This document shows, in pieces, positions 12,915 to 13,145 of a stretch of 13,145 bases of DNA. The translations under genes and the position numbers were made by a program. Each line of letters opens with the position of its first letter. Within the stretch, counting starts at the first letter, position 1. Below the pieces are notes generated by a model. It had not been told where the DNA came from and made no database searches. It saw only the letters and a list, made by a program, of their open reading frames with translations. The DNA is from Pyrodictiaceae archaeon. GTDB taxonomy: Archaea; Thermoproteota; Thermoprotei_A; Sulfolobales; Pyrodictiaceae. The DNA is taken from positions 1 through 13,145 of the forward strand of contig WAQM01000164.1 of NCBI GenBank assembly GCA_015520245.1, given 5' to 3'.

Positions 12915-13145
12915 TCACTCGCTCAAAGGCCCGTAGACCGTGACCCGCAGCGTGCCCCGGACCTTGTCGTCCAGCTCCTCGGGGGCGACCACCGACGTCC
13001 TCGTCGCGGATGCGACGAGCGTGCCCCGGCAGAACTTCATGTAGACGGTCACGGCCCCGCTCGACGCGTCGACCAGGAAGCAGCCGTCCCTCCAGCCCTC
13101 GAGCCCCTCCAGCACCTTGCCGACCAGGTCGTCTACGCCCTCGAC
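12915..13145 (-). CDS. C-terminal part of an unrecognised protein; probably the displaced end of the four-Cys protein
   Basis: The minus-strand frame is open from the window edge to a TGA at 12915-12917. It begins within the inverted repeat ([18 protein letters not shown]), then continues after FLVDA with 49 residues not found elsewhere in the window: SSGAVTVYMKFCRGTLVASA, then TSVVAPEELDDKV, and finally GTLRVTVYGPLSE. This looks like a beta-rich end of a small domain. Joined to residues 1-189 of the plus-strand frame it would make a coherent protein of about 238 residues, which I think is the native form. The gap to the convergent CdvC stop is 7 bp, as tight as other convergent pairs here. 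There is no recognisable function; one cysteine is present. The true 5' end lies outside the window. Confidence 0.65.
   Translation of the reverse strand, partial: VEGVDDLVGKVLEGLEGWRDGCFLVDASSGAVTVYMKFCRGTLVASATRTSVVAPEELDDKVRGTLRVTVYGPLSE
13066..13145 (-). repeat. 80-bp perfect inverted repeat, right copy, running off the window
   Basis: This is the reverse complement of 12206-12285 with no mismatch up to the last base of the window. In a fold-back structure the identity would continue beyond the edge into a copy of 12205 and leftwards; in a bounded repeat it would end soon after. Confidence 0.95.

Overview
The window looks like a piece of a high-GC, probably hyperthermophilic crenarchaeon (Thermoproteota). 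It encodes a TFB-type transcription factor, ribosomal protein eL13, a GPN-loop GTPase, an archaeal-type CDP-alcohol phosphotransferase, a four-subunit pyruvate:ferredoxin oxidoreductase and the C-terminal core of a CdvC/Vps4 cell-division ATPase. Arg is mostly AGG and Ile often ATA, most starts are GTG or TTG, genes are packed with gaps of a few bases, and TATA-like boxes lie about 25-45 bp before the starts of transcription-unit leaders. CdvC argues against Thermoproteales, which generally lack the Cdv division system, and fits a Desulfurococcales/Acidilobales-like lineage; this placement is inference.

Layout. 1-262: 3' end of a TFB gene. 266-1129 (-): endonuclease IV, convergent with TFB and sharing a palindromic TATA region with 1208-1795 (+), a CDP-alcohol phosphotransferase of the archaetidylinositol-phosphate-synthase type. 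1764-2873 (-): radical SAM protein of the SplB-like family. 3003-3335 (+): EMAPII-type tRNA-binding OB-fold protein, convergent with 3311-4294 (-), a tRNA 2-thiolation enzyme, which follows a DUF211 gene (4302-4580, -). 4641-5150 (+): Lrp/AsnC regulator, whose stop codon lies inside the TATA box of the eL13 gene (5185-5451). 5448-6104 (-): unknown coiled-coil protein; 6210-6422 (-): ribbon-helix-helix regulator; 6496-6852 (-): unknown protein.

6983-10107 (+) is the porG-porD-porA-porB operon for oxidative decarboxylation of a 2-oxoacid, probably pyruvate, with reduction of ferredoxin. A GPN-loop GTPase starts 1 bp after porB. A seven-helix membrane protein of unknown function follows from its own promoter.

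The most unusual part is 11720-13145. A reading frame begins with a four-cysteine segment and an Ala/Pro/Glu-rich linker and ends as the C-terminal AAA core of CdvC, but the MIT domain and the Walker A (P-loop) are absent. At the splice lies an 80-bp segment (12206-12285) that recurs without mismatch in inverted orientation at the right edge (13066-13145), where it belongs to a different reading frame on the minus strand. The simplest reading is that two natural neighbours, a complete four-Cys protein of about 238 residues and a complete cdvC, converged on each other, and that a fold-back or inversion with its breakpoint at the palindrome GTCGAC has scrambled them. This is either an amplification/assembly chimera (favoured) or a real inversion flanked by inverted repeats. 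No gene-free stretch exceeds about 130 bp; I saw no tRNA, rRNA, CRISPR array or insertion sequence.
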